In this document: positions 22,501 to 33,919 of the stretch, piece after piece
How positions within the stretch are numbered: position 1 is the stretch's first letter
How the letters are laid out: each line of letters begins with the position of its first letter
Origin: Paramyrothecium sp. XJ0827
Taxonomy: Eukaryota; Ascomycota; Sordariomycetes; Hypocreales; Stachybotryaceae
Assembly (NCBI GenBank): GCA_020881915.1
Contig: JAJFPB010000007.1
Coordinates: 186,001-250,000 of the forward strand
Direction of reading: 5' to 3'
Length of the DNA stretch: 64,000 bases
Position numbers and translations under genes: made by a program
Notes under the pieces: model-generated
What the model was told of the DNA's origin: nothing
The model's database searches: none
What the model saw: the letters and a program-made list of their open reading frames with translations, nothing else

Positions 22501-24056
22501 AGTACACTTCAATCTATCATTGACATTAAGACTTACTGTTGGGATTTAACTTCTCAAAGAGGGCCACGCCAGGGATTCGAGCCGTTTCAGTCATGAGGGC
22601 AGCTTTCATGACCGCAAAAATACCACTGGCGGCTTCACTGTGACCTATGTTAGGCTTGACCTGCACAACAATGTTAGCGAAACTTCTTTTGATGATCCAA
22701 TAATGGATCAATTAGTTCTTAGCCCAATTGGTGCACGCACAGCTCCAATAAGTAGCGGCTTGTCGCTTGGTCGCCTGTCATTCAAAGCACGCGAGATGGC
22801 TCGGACCTCAATCGGGTCTCCAACAGGTGTGCCGGTTCCGTGCAGTTCGGCGTAAGTTGTGAGTGTCGGGTCCAAATTAGCTTTCTCATAAGCCAGACGA
22901 ACCACTCGCTCTTGGCCCCTGACGCTTGGGTGGGTGATACCCATACCGTCCACCTTGCCGTTACTATCAATGCTAGTCAGGGTATTGTGGCCAGAATGCG
23001 TGGCTTGAAAATGAGACTCACGTGTTGACTGCCGTTGAACGAATCACACTGCGAATTGGGTCACCATCTCGGATAGCGTCTGAGAGTCGCTTCAAGTATA
23101 GAGCTCCTGCTCCCTCAGCCCGACCATAACCATCGGCCGAAGCATCGAAAGTATGGCAGGTGGATGTAGGCGATAAGATTCCGAGTTTGGCTGTGTTCAT
23201 ATGTTGATCTACTGTGATGATCAGATTAACGCCCCCGACAATGGCTGCTTCGCAGTCACGAGCTCGGAGCGCATGACAGGCATTGTGTATCGCGTAGACT
23301 GAAGAGGAGCAAGCCGTGTTGATTGTGAAACTAAAATACGTTAGAATGTATTGACTACACTAGCGTCCCTGTGAACGTATGCAATTTGACATACCTTGGC
23401 CCGTTCAAATTAAACATGTTTCCAATTCTATTGCTGATGATGCCGGTATCAACACCAGTAGCAGCGTAATTATGACGGAAGTCGGGATCCCGAATAGACA
23501 TTTGTTCTAAGGGATGTATGTTAGCATGAGACCGAGTCAACAGCCCTTTATGAACAAACTGAAGGCTACATACGGTAATCGGCCGTAAATGAACCCACAA
23601 ATACAGCAGTATTTGTGCCTGCAATTGATTCTAGAGTGACGCCTGCAGATTCAAGACATTCGTAAGATACCTCCAGCATTCTCCTTTGCTGAGGATCCAG
23701 CCACTGTGCTTCAATGGGAGTCATCTTGAAGAAGGTGGGATCAAAGTCTGAAGGCTTTCCATCAAGGAAGTAACCTCCGGGGACATTGAAGGACCCCGGT
23801 CGCTCAAGGTTTTCATGATAATGAGCATCAATGTTGAACCGAGACTCGGGAACCTTGGGGGTTTGTCCGGTACGCTTTTCGACAAGCATATCCCAGAAAG
23901 AGGCAGTTGAGTCAACGCCTCCAGGAAGACGGCATGCTAGGGAAAATGTTAGTCTACTTCAGTGGAGGCGGGCATAAACTACTTACACATGCCACAAATG
24001 GCAATGGGCTCAAGCGAGCCTTCAGCCTCGCTGCTCCGTGTTACGCTTGGAGACAT
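16514..24056 (-). CDS. Highly reducing type I polyketide synthase, KS-AT-DH-(degenerate MT/ER)-KR-ACP
   Basis: About ten short introns; roughly 2,340 residues. The start is the ATG at 24056 (MSPSVTRSSEAEG), with GT-AG splicing after 22 codons into the KS. KS: TACSSS (Cys codon 23309-23311), HGTGT and KPNIGH (across an intron near 22665-22735) are all present. AT: GHSSGE near 21710. DH: HxxxGxxxxP across the intron at about 20650-20712, and HPSTIDACLQ with the second catalytic Asp. The region 19850-17830 has the size of MT plus ER, but motif I of the methyltransferase reads ILIAGSPSE (no GxGxG) and the ER-like part lacks the GGVG NADPH motif, so both look inactive. KR: GCLGGLGR and SNYGAANSY are intact. 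ACP: GLDSM near 16665. There is no thioesterase, reductase or condensation domain. The predicted product is an unmethylated, unsaturated chain released as a pyrone or by a separate enzyme. Confidence 0.93.
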
Positions 24057-24584
24057 TGCGATGAGTATATCAGTGTTGTCAAGCGTGAAAATGAACTTAA
24101 TCCTGTCGTTAAAAGATGTTGATGGAAAGACTGAGCGAGTTGTTTGGACGTAGTCTCATAAATGACCGGAGGATCATATGTTAAGCCACCACAAATAGCT
24201 TGTTTGAACCTTGGGTCTTTTGACCACATCTATCTCGTGCAATCCGTCAATGACATCAGTCGAGTACTCGGTCACCTTCACTCCGAAACCGACACTCGGA
24301 GCGCGTTGGCCGATCTTCCCTAGCTAGCCCTCGGTCCTCTGGATTCCACCATATCCAGTCTCTCCACGGTCTCCGATGTAACCTTGAGCGATGTCAAAGA
24401 TAGCTTTCCCTTACTCTCGGCCCGAAATGATCATCATCATTTTTGTCCTATTCTGTACTCCTTGATGATTGCAAAGTTGCCCGGGAAAAGGATATTACTC
24501 AGTTAAGTTGGAATATTAGAAATCCACAAAGACTTTCTGTTGCTTGCAAGAATTTGACTCCCGAGGGAAAATAGATTCATCAAA
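24057..24584. other. Divergent promoter of the PKS and membrane protein copy 2
   Basis: There is no gene here; open frames such as 24041-24229 are shadows. The region holds a perfect palindrome at 24417-24425 and must drive both neighbours. Confidence 0.6.
24417..24425. promoter_or_regulatory. Cluster palindrome TCGGCCCGA
   Basis: A perfect 9-base palindrome, 361 bp upstream of the PKS ATG and 160 bp upstream of the membrane protein ATG, so placed to serve both. Confidence 0.6.
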
Positions 24585-25754
24585 ATGAAATTAAGCAATA
24601 TTACACTCTATTTCAATTCTCTTGCTGTATTAGCAGTGTTTCTCCTCTGGGGAATAAGCGCCTTGAACGGTACCGTGAAAGCGCTACTTCTTGCAGTATG
24701 GAACGGAAACCTCGGAGACGGGGTGACTCTGAAAACGAATTACACGGGCGTCATCCTCATTGATTACCCCATTTCCCTTCTTGTGGCTTTTTTCTACTAC
24801 GGAACCAACGGTCATGATGAAGGTTATCAACTTTTCCTCTTTGACGCCTATTCCACTCTTCAATCGGCCTTCGTCTGGCTATACCTGGAGGCCTTTCGTC
24901 GAGGCGCAGAGGGCTCTTGGGTGAAAATGTAAGACATGAGTATGGTACGATTTCTACCATTTGCTAACCTTACGCATCATAGGCCTGTTGCATTCGGACT
25001 GCTCTGGCAGTGTTTGGGAGGCGCCGTCGCTCTTCCGCTCTATTACGCTCAGCACCTACCATGGGCCCTCGAAAATGAACTCCCCCAGTCCCATGACATT
25101 GACCGGGTCAGAGCACTCCCCTTTGGCTTTGCACTCGGTGCCATCCTTCCTGCATTGATTGGTATGGCACCAACGTGGCTCGGCCCGGGAACCCGATCCG
25201 CAATCGTGCAGCAAACAATTCTCGCCACATGGCAGCCAGACCCAATTTGGGTCGCATGGATCATAGCAGTGCTCGCGGGCATAGCCATACGCATGCGAGG
25301 CGGAATAAGTGCATCGACACCTCAAAACCAACGTAACGCGTATGGCTGGGCCATGTTCGCTTATCTCCTGGCTGCAACTTCATCTACACTAGGACATTTG
25401 TACGTGGTGGGCCGCGTCCTTACTACCGCAAACAAAGACGTGAACTTTGTGCGTATGTATGTACCATTCATGACGACTGGACCGGCCGGGGTGTCTGATA
25501 TTTTTGTCCTTGGCCCATGGTTATTTCTTCAGTACGATCTCATCATCATAAGCTTGTCAAGTCTTTCGTGGGCATACCTACTTCTCACACAACTTCCCGT
25601 CGACAAACGCCTGTCCAAAACCACTTTGATTCTGGCTATTGTGGGAGGAACTTTGACGATCGGGCCTGGAGCCACTGTTTCCTTGTCTTTGTACTATCGT
25701 GAGCAAGGTCTTACTGGAAGGGCGGACACGAAGGATGTGAATGGAAAGTATTGA
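24585..25754 (+). CDS. Multi-pass membrane protein of the AscI/AurD type (terpene cyclase or epoxide hydrolase), copy 2
   Basis: Two exons (intron 24929-24982) give 371 residues, almost all hydrophobic, with about seven or eight membrane segments. It has a short cytosolic-type N-terminus, the block GVILIDYPISLLVAFFYYG near residue 60, and LPALIGMAPTW near residue 185. The fold and length fit what I know of the membrane-bound AscI family, which includes ascochlorin/ascofuranone terpene cyclases and the aurovertin/citreoviridin epoxide hydrolases. No prenyltransferase gene is present, so an epoxide hydrolase or polyether-type cyclase acting on the polyketide is the better guess. It shares a divergent promoter with the PKS. 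It differs substantially in sequence from copy 1 (10607-11858), so the two probably handle different steps. Confidence 0.62.
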
Positions 25755-26522
25755 TCGAGCACGGTTGAACCGAGATACTTTTACAGTCAAAATTATCCAA
25801 CAATTTCCTCATTTAGAAGCATAGCGATGAGCGCACATTGTTCATTACTCAAGATTATCCGTGATTGTTAAGCCTGCCATCTGGGTCCTTCAGCGTTCTC
25901 TAATAGTCCCTAAGCATCTAAAGATGCACATCGTCATGGTCGTTCTATTACTCATTCTCTTATTATGTGTGACTGGCAAAAATGTACTACAACATCAATT
26001 TACAATCACCAAATGAAACCTATGCACGGATTTGCATCTCCAGCGACAATCTACAATCGATGAGAAACCCCGTCTGGGAATATTGCTGCTTGGCTGACAA
26101 TTGGCTCCGTTATTTCCTATCATAATAGGCATATCACCTCTAACTAGCGCTTTGTCCACATTCCACTGTGTTCCTCGTGTCGGGCCGGTCGGACCGAATG
26201 CAAGATTATCTTGATGCGCTAGAGTCTTCTTCAAGCCGTGAATCTGGGTCGCATGATCCGCAGACTTTGTACCGGATCCGGACTTCGCATTGTCCTCGCT
26301 CCGAGTTCCACTACAACCAGTAGCTGCTCGGACAGAGGTGTTACTCGTAAGTCAGCCACGTAGACTCCTATCAAAGTCTTGTGTACAGTTGAGAGAAATT
26401 CTCTTTCAGTACAGCAGCATCTCATCCCCCATCTCATTCGCACTAGTTGTCTCTAAACCTTTCTTTGCATCCTGAACATATCTCTACTAGAATTATCAAT
26501 CGTACACAGATCAACGCCTCAA
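25755..26522. other. Intergenic region upstream of the FMO-like gene
   Basis: No coding sequence recognised. It contains a tandem pair of palindromes at 26180-26197. Confidence 0.6.
26180..26197. promoter_or_regulatory. Tandem cluster palindromes TCGGGCCGG and TCGGACCGA
   Basis: Two abutting CGG-N-CCG sites: a one-base variant, and a copy with A at the centre. They lie about 326-343 bp upstream of the FMO-like ATG at 26523. Confidence 0.5.
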
Positions 26523-28510
26523 ATGGACTCCAGTACGATGCAACAGGTGGATGTGGCCATCGTTGGTGCAGGTCAGTTTTCCGTTCCTCGCCAATATTCT
26601 GAAAAGATACTCACATGTTGCAATAGGGTGGTACGGCCTCGTGGCGGCCAGAACGTACCTTCGCTTGCGGCCAGGAGCAAATCTAATTATCATCGATTCT
26701 GACAACACAGTTGGTGGAGTCTGGAGTAAGGAAAGATTATACCCTAACCTCGTGGCTCAGGTTAAATTGGGAGTGAGTGGCTATGTGAATTTCCAGCCAT
26801 GTGGGGGGATCCTGGCTAACACTGACCAGCTTTTCAACTACTCCGACACACCAATGCCCCCAAAAGACAACAATGCCAGCGATCCGAGGGTTACAGGTGA
26901 AATGATTCACAACTACCTGCAAAAGTACGCCGAGGATCATGACTTGCTTCGCCGAATCAGATTCAACACCTTTGTTACCAGTGCCAAGAAACACGATCAA
27001 GGCTGGCGCTTGACATTTAGAGATACAAATGATGTTCTCAACGCATCGAAGCTCATGGTAGCTACGGGAGTTACATCAATTCCGCACCTGCCGTTGTTTG
27101 ATCAAGCGGATGACTCGATTCCAATCATTCATTCCCGAGACTTGGGAAGCTCGTTCAACACGATCGCAAAAGATGAAGTTGAGAATGTGGTTGTCATAGG
27201 CGCAGCCAAATCTGCTTATGACGCCGTATATCTTCTTCTGACCATGGGCAAGAAGGTCACTTGGGTTATTCGCACGGCAGGGGCAGGACCACTTGCCATC
27301 CTGCCCTTCAAAATCCTGAATGTGGTCAATTCAATCGCTTTCGCCTCAACCCGGTTAATGACTCACTTATCCCCATCCATCCTCAATACCAAGGGGCCCT
27401 TGTATTGGATGTTCAATCGAACACTTCCTGGACGTTGGTGTATTGGCCGGTTCTGGGACTTCCTCAACTATGTCAGCGGTACACATGCCGGCTATGGAGC
27501 GGGAGACCATGTTAGGATGCTAAAGCCCGAGATCGAGCGCCAAAGGTGAGTTCCAACATTCATTGCTGCCTGTTACGTGAGCATTAGGTTCTGACTGCAT
27601 CTGCATAGTGTTTTCTGGGCCCATTCGGGACTCGGTGTCGTCACATTGCCTGACTTTTGGCCCACTCTCCACAGCAAGAATCTCACTGTGTTACGGGATG
27701 CCGTAGGTAGCATTTCGGGCGGAAATGTTACTTTGCAATCGGGATCCATGTTCAGCGCCGACTTCATCGTGTCGTGCACAGGCTGGGGAGACCACTTCGC
27801 CATGTTCGATTCAGAGCACAAAGAGCTGCTTGGTCTTCCATCCTACGGAGAGAATGCGTCTGTCGGCCAAGACACAGAAAGTATTGACTGGGCGAAGTAT
27901 GATGCGGCAGCAGACAAATTGGTGGACGAGAAGCTCCCATTCCTCTCCAAAGCTCCAAATATGCAATGGCCCCTGAACCCACAACACCAAAAAAGGTGGC
28001 GCCTGTACAGACGCGCCATTCCCATATCCTTGGCTGAAAAGGGAGACCGGTCGCTCGCTATTCTCGGTCAAATTCACACAGTCCAAACACCTTTGGTTTC
28101 CGAAGTTCAAACACTGTGGGCTATTCTGTATCTTCTGGGTGACATTGATCTTCCAGACTCCGATGTCATGGCAGAGGAAATCTCCCTCTGGAATGCCTGG
28201 ACGCGAAAGAGATATCTCCATCAGGGTCAAAAGTTCCCATATTCTCTATACGACTTCCTCCCTGTAAGTGTTCCAACCAAAGAAAATAAAGCTCGTATCC
28301 GCACAACATGCAGAAGCTAACACAGTTCAGTATATTGACAGCATCTTTCGGGACCTGGGTCTTTCCAGCAGCCGCAAGTCTAATGCGATTGCGGAGTTGC
28401 TCAGCCCGTACAAGCCTGAAGATTTCAATGGATTCGTGGATGAGTATCTAGCTAGTAGAACACAAGATGACAGCTATGGTGATGATAAGTACACTGCACA
28501 GATGGCATGA
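26523..28510 (+). CDS. FAD-dependent monooxygenase of the FMO / Baeyer-Villiger type
   Basis: Four exons (introns 26572-26626, 27546-27608, 28264-28330) give 600 residues. The FAD motif GAGWYG spans the first intron. The second, NADP-binding motif is VVVIGAAKSAYD near residue 215. Between them IPIIHSRDLG lies where FMOs carry their F-x-G-x-x-x-H-type fingerprint, but the full Baeyer-Villiger consensus is not obvious. A hydrophobic stretch near residue 250 may touch the membrane. These enzymes insert oxygen using a C4a-hydroperoxyflavin: N/S-oxidation, hydroxylation, epoxidation or ketone-to-ester conversion. The gene lies next to membrane protein copy 2, and its promoter carries paired palindromes, so it is probably a cluster oxygenase. 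Confidence 0.88.
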
Positions 28511-29978
28511 GAATTTGGTTACGTTCCCAGAACGAACTTTTAAATTTGGGCCAATTTCATTATCATATGCCTACTTTAAATTTGTCCCAGATGGAGTGGC
28601 CAGCCCACTGTTCTGCGGGCGCAATTGAGTACATTTGGCCGAGTTCAGCAACAATCAACCAGTGACGGCACTGCAACTGCTTATGCATACCAGTCTGGTG
28701 CTCTACGCTGCGATAATAATTTGAAAATGAAGAATAAGTGGCAAGTAGTCAGACCTGCCATGTTGATAGTATGGGCATAGCACACCCACTCCAAATTGTT
28801 GGCCAAGCGAAATACGAACTTACGATGAACGTTCGTCCGCGGGGTCTAGTTCCGGCCCCTGTCGGAATTGTCTGCAAATGCAGCGGTGGGGTGTTTCTTG
28901 GGGGAACCGCTCTGTATGACGTATCCGAGTATGGGGCTAATGTGTGTGATCTCAGAAGGCTGAACACGTTGACACCGAGCCGCTTCACGGCACGCAACCC
29001 CTCCAGGGCGCACATACGAATTGCCGTCCAGCCGGTAAGACTTGGCAAGTCTGAACGGTGATTCGTCCGAATCAAGTTACCCCTATGCTGATCCGTGTTG
29101 CTTTTGCCGTGCAACTGAGCAGGGTGGCGATGTGATGCCCCGAACCAGCTAGATGGTTTTCAATGCAGGGGAGTCCAAAGGTGCAAGGTCAGCATCGAGA
29201 ACAGTCCATTGCCAAGCCCCGTCGTTCGTTGTCAGCTGTCGCAATCACCGCATTATCTCCAACTACTCTCTCGGCGTAATGGTGGTCGCTCACTTGGCTT
29301 TGGGAGGTCCTTCAAGGTGTGGCACAATCTGCCATGGCCAGTTGATCATCATGCGGCCGCTGGCCTTATAAGAGTTGCTGAGATTCCGCTAGGCTCGCGT
29401 CGTATCTGGGATCATCTGCGGGACCTGAGAAAAAATGGCACTGAGTTTGTCGGGACCTTGCTCTTATCCAGGTAAAAGCCGTCGGACTTACGACATGCAG
29501 CTGATTATTTCGCCCATGCATCGGCTTTTACCTTCCAGATTGCATCTCCTGGTCAGTCCTCAGCCTCAATCTGTTTATGGTAATGATCTACGCCTACCAA
29601 AACATGTGAAACTAGAGTACATTACCTAGCCACATGCTTCCGCCGGCAACGAAGTACCCGTTGCGTCCACGATCTACAATAAGAGAAATGCGATATCATG
29701 CATACCGTTCAACTCTTGGTAACCGGAGGTGTGTGCGGGATTACTCATATCGTCTATCGTCTCGAAAACCCATAAGGCTGATGGCTGTCTCGAAATATAT
29801 TCGTCTTCGTGGTTGTGTCCCAAGATACTGCGACGTGTCGCGTGATACAGGTCAATGATCGGTAACATGTGGAAGGCGTCGATACCATTGAGATACACGT
29901 TGGCTAGATGTAAACATTTCTCATATATACCCTCAGCGCCCCGTCGTTAACGTTCCCAAAGTTAACCCACTTGAAGAG
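28511..29978. other. Long gene-free stretch upstream of the cluster regulator
   Basis: Several short frames occur on both strands (e.g. 28749-29114 minus, 29209-29475 plus), but none has a recognisable motif or splice structure. There is no palindrome of the cluster type here. It may include a relic gene or a long 5' leader of the regulator. Confidence 0.4.
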
Positions 29979-31059
29979 ATGAGCCGGTCGTCCCGTCACA
30001 TGGCATGTAGAACATGCCGAGATCGCAAAGTCCGTTGCGATGGAGGTCAACCATCGTGTGAAAAATGTCTTCGTGCCGGCGATACTTGCATCTACGTGCC
30101 AGCTTCGACACCGACAAGGGCGGATCTCGCACAGACAGTTGCAAATCTTCAAGAACGGCTCGGTTAGTCTTCCGATCATGATTCCCCGCATTATCGTTCA
30201 CGAAGCCCCATAAGCTGACCCTCTGTGGGCCACAGCCAAGGCTGAGGCGGAGATTCTAACCCAACGCAGCGAGGTCGCTGGGAATGCCCCTGTTCAGCAC
30301 GACCAGAGCAAGTCGGACAATAACACCTTTCAATTCTCAGGCGTCGACGAAAGTCCTGCTTTTGAAATAACGCTTTCTTCCCCTAGCGCCATGTCCATGT
30401 CCGGGCTGCAACCGTGTCCATCAGTGTGCAATCCACAATCCGATGCAGATCATCAGGGCATGATGCAGAGTTGTCATGACGAAGGGATGAATTGGGAAAT
30501 ACTCCAATCTTTCCTCACCTCGCCGCCTTCCATGAGGATTGATTTCCAGCCGGATAGGCCATCTGACGATGACGATGAAGCATCTTCGTCACGGAGCTTC
30601 CAATTTCCCAGCCTGAATGAAATACGGGCGCTAAATGGGAACACGAGGGATAACCCTGACGGACCAAACCAAACCGTCTTGGACAGTCGATACAAGAAGG
30701 TGCTTGCGGAATTTGGCGATCTTTTATCTTCAGTCTTTTCAACAGAGGCAGAGATTGCCGGTCTATCGTCTGCTGTGGCAGATTATCTATCCTGGGCACG
30801 AAAATCGTCCACACAAACAGACTACCCTGCAGTGCTCCAGGTCCTTGAGACCAGGGTCCGGGAATTGAATCAGCTAGCTTCAACAAGATACTGGGCTGCA
30901 TTCAAGCAAATGAGAGCATCGTTCGGGCGCGATGAGAGCATTCAGGAACATTTGAGGTCACTCGAAACAGGTCTCATTGACCAGAACGTCAAAACCATGC
31001 AATTCTTCCACGAGAATTATGACATCTCATCGCCTTTGGCCGAACAGCAAAGAGACTGA
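29979..31059 (+). CDS. Zn2Cys6 transcription factor, probable pathway-specific regulator
   Basis: Two exons (intron 30163-30235) give 335 residues. The binuclear zinc cluster starts at residue 10 with spacing C-x2-C-x6-C-x6-C-x2-C-x6-C (CRTCRDRKVRCDGG, then SCEKCLRAGDTC). A short leucine-containing linker (LAQTVANLQERL) follows, typical of the dimerisation element. The rest is acidic and serine-rich (a DDDDEASSS stretch), and I see no full Fungal_trans domain. The size and position inside the cluster fit AflR-like local regulators. The palindrome TCGGSCCGA repeated in the cluster promoters is the kind of site such proteins bind. No copy was seen in this gene's own promoter. Confidence 0.9.
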
Positions 31060-31744
31060 GAAAGTCTCGAAGCTGCAGTTGCTTTGATACAGTTATTTTG
31101 TGCATCTCATACCTTTAGCGTTATCGTCCGAATATGCTGCGTACTTTATGCGCGCTGATGTCAATTTACGTTTCAAGAACAAGAGATTGAACTGTTAGTA
31201 GTTATGTAGAAGACTGAGATTCTTGTACTCTAGATATGATTCTTACTCATTGAGTTTGTTCCCTCGTAGTGTCTGAATACGCCTCGTGGTCAACCAGGTT
31301 CTACACGACATTCGCGCTGTTGCCCAACAGTGACATTAATAAGCCCAAATCAATTTTCAACAAAGAAGAAATGAAAACATCACGGCCATGGATGGATATT
31401 GCCAGAAGACGTGTTTTTCTTGACTCCGCGCTCCCGCACATCAGGCTCTACGGACTTCGCAATAGCTCTGAGAAATTCACCACCTTACAGGCACACAAGC
31501 ACACTTAACAGCCGTCCAAGAGACATGATCACTGTCCTAAGCTCGGAAAAAAAGTCATTTTATAGTAGTATAATTCAATCTGAGGCGACTGTTGTGCCTT
31601 GGGCAACGATTCTATAGACTCTTGTCCTTATTTCACAAACATGAAGTTATCGCAAAGCCTCACAAGTACGTTCTGCAAAAACAGTGCCGGGTCTGTACCG
31701 CCCCCCTCCTCCCTCATTCCTGTTCTTGCTATTCCTGTGATACA
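31060..31744. other. Intergenic region between convergent genes
   Basis: Downstream regions of the regulator and of the hydrolase at 31745-32872. I see nothing recognisable. Confidence 0.6.
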
Positions 31745-32872
31745 TCAGGATGTAGAGAAAAGCTCGAACAAGAACTCATGCACAAATTGGGAAGTGAGCA
31801 CGGCCGAGTAGTGCAGAGTGAGTGCATGACCAGTATTGTCCGGCGCAAAGTACCCAAAATTCGAGATATTGGGATAGAAGTCACCGGTTCCTCGCAATAT
31901 TTCCTCACATCTCCTCTTAGGCTCTTCACAAAATATTCTGTCCTGCACTCCGGTTGCTAAATACAGCGCACCTGTATAGTTGACCGGTTGGGCGGCAAAT
32001 TCGAGACTGCCCGTCTGTCCAATTGTCCACGTATCCTGAAACGCATAATCAATAGGTGGAATGGCAGTGTCGTATCCTCCCGGATGATAAAAAGATGCCT
32101 CGCGTTCTGAATGCTCTTGCAATGTGATATGTCCTAGGGACAAGTGGGAAAAGCGCTGCGGTGCCACAGAGGCGGCGGATCTGAGCTGTGCGCTGGCAAG
32201 GACGGAGTGGTTTGGCGTATTGCTATAGCCCAATAATACCAAGGCGTCGACGTCCGCAGGATGGAGAGCAACCAGACCTGTTGCCACCCAACCCCCATAC
32301 GAATGGCTGACTAGTGCGATTTTGCTAAAGGTACGACCGAGAGGGCTATTATTCTGGGTGCGTGTGACGTGAATAATCTCGTGTAATACCTCAACTAGAA
32401 TAGGTCCCTGGATCACGTCGAGTGGGTCGAGAAACTGCGCGTTGGTACCGTGAGCGAGACGGTCCACAGCGAGAGAGTGGTAGCCTTGGGCGCTTGCGAA
32501 AGCATGCCAGTCATAGTAGGAGCCGAAGCCCAATCCGGACCACATGGTCTTGTTGTAACTGATCCCATGTACAAGTACTTGCAGAGTATCGAAATCATTT
32601 TCCACTATGGGTTGGCAGTATGTAGCAGTAAGGGTGAAATTCCGACTGATGGTCTGTGTGCCAACAACAGGTGATCCAGTGCCATCAAAGCCCGAGTAGT
32701 AAAATTCGAGCACGGCATCCTCATCCTCCAGATCGGGCGGAGGATACCAGACTAGATTTTCAGCTGTAGCTGAAATCTCCAAGGAGATATCAGAGCATCG
32801 AGAAAACGGAACTCCGCTTGCGCATGCGTGGATAGAGCCTAGGACGGCGATGAGCCTCCTGGACCAGGACAT
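31745..32872 (-). CDS. Secreted alpha/beta hydrolase
   Basis: Intronless, 375 residues from the ATG at 32872, which begins with a short signal-peptide-like sequence (MSWSRRLIAVLGSIHACASG). An in-frame ATG at 32959 would add a second hydrophobic stretch. The nucleophile elbow reads SHSYGG mid-protein, and a candidate catalytic histidine lies near the C-terminus in NTGHALTLHYS. Several N-x-S/T sites (NFT, NKT, NHS, NYT, NIS) suit a secreted glycoprotein. It could hydrolyse an ester or lactone in the cluster product, or be an unrelated secreted esterase. It lies between the regulator and the P450. A degenerate CGG-CCG pair near 33168 is upstream. Confidence 0.82.
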   Translation of the reverse strand: MSWSRRLIAVLGSIHACASGVPFSRCSDISLEISATAENLVWYPPPDLEDEDAVLEFYYSGFDGTGSPVVGTQTISRNFTLTATYCQPIVENDFDTLQVLVHGISYNKTMWSGLGFGSYYDWHAFASAQGYHSLAVDRLAHGTNAQFLDPLDVIQGPILVEVLHEIIHVTRTQNNSPLGRTFSKIALVSHSYGGWVATGLVALHPADVDALVLLGYSNTPNHSVLASAQLRSAASVAPQRFSHLSLGHITLQEHSEREASFYHPGGYDTAIPPIDYAFQDTWTIGQTGSLEFAAQPVNYTGALYLATGVQDRIFCEEPKRRCEEILRGTGDFYPNISNFGYFAPDNTGHALTLHYSAVLTSQFVHEFLFELFSTS

Positions 32873-33685
32873 AGTGGCAAGTTGGTCTAATTGAGCCAAG
32901 AGAAGAGATAAAAATCCGATCAAGTTTGGAAAGTTTGTGTAGCTTTTCGTCTCTTCCATGGCTGGTGTGCGATCGCGGTCATCAATTATAAATCGTTAAC
33001 TGGTATGACATCCTATCTATCTGCAGTTTGTTGAATCCAACAGTCTTGGCATAAAAGTTCGAATTTTGATTACTAGATCTGTAGGACCAAAACCTGATCT
33101 GGCTTCTGGTAAGATCTACAGGATGACGTCGCCTTCACTCCCATAGAGACAACATCAAGAATACATCTCGGGTCCGCTGCAGCCAAGGACATAGTCTATT
33201 GGTTTAGCATCTACCGACATGAAGAGCCTAAAAGTTCAACGTCTTTTGGTGATCGGCAGGTGGAGAATGTTTGTTACAGATGAGATAAGAAGACTGATAC
33301 TGGTGCATAGGCAGGGATTGAGTCACCAGAGGAGGGTGAAAATCTATGCAATCGGCACAACGAATCCCCTTCTTACCCAGCAGCGGCGGACATCTAGTGG
33401 TTCTTATTGGCTTTGGGGTTATCTGTTTGCTCTTGGTAAGCCCGAAGAATCGGTATCAGGATCAGTAGACAATCTCGTGATCTGAACCTGCGGCACTCAA
33501 AAAAGAGAGACAGTAATATGAAGTGTTGGGATTACCGTTTTGCCTATGCCAAGACACAGCCACCTATATCATGATGCATTCTTAAAATTTCTTGATTTTT
33601 TGGCATCCAATATCACGTGCAGATCTGTTGCTTCTGCGTAGCTTGTGATTCCGAAGCAGGAATGAAGCTGTGAGCTCCGGCCAGC

Positions 33686-33694
33686 TCGGCCCGA
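33686..33694. promoter_or_regulatory. Cluster palindrome TCGGCCCGA
   Basis: A perfect 9-base palindrome (embedded in an 11-base one, CTCGGCCCGAG), 226 bp upstream of the P450 ATG. Confidence 0.6.
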
Positions 33695-33737
33695 GACCTA
33701 CCCCTTATCGCCGCGATACGACAAACATCCTTACAAT

Positions 33738-33746
33738 TCGGTCCGG
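33738..33746. promoter_or_regulatory. Near-match palindrome TCGGTCCGG
   Basis: A CGG-T-CCG site 174 bp upstream of the P450 ATG, second in the same promoter. Confidence 0.4.
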
Positions 33747-33919
33747 GTCACGGTATCTGAACCGTATTGAACTTTCTGCGATGAGAGGCGAACAAAGACT
33801 TATGATGACGAAACATGCTCAAAGACGATGCTCTACTCATACCAACCTCATCATTTCATTTGCTCTCACATAAATCCTTGGGCACACACGTAGAAGCCGG
33901 CGAAACGACGGTCTTCATT

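Larger units (their letters stand above)
32873..33919. other. Divergent promoter region of secreted hydrolase and P450
   Basis: No gene recognised. It carries two palindrome-type sites on the P450 side (33686-33694, 33738-33746) and a 2-base-spaced variant near 33168. The frame upstream of 33920 is open, but without protein-like content. Confidence 0.55.

Noticed and set aside
24041..24229. N-terminal extension of the PKS
   Set aside because: The frame differs from the KS; the in-phase start with a proper splice site is the ATG at 24056.
25190..25198. Another palindrome TCGGCCCGG
   Set aside because: It lies inside the coding sequence of membrane protein copy 2, so it is counted as chance.
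33815..33919. Upstream start of the P450
   Set aside because: The 35 extra codons precede the membrane anchor and do not look like P450 sequence.
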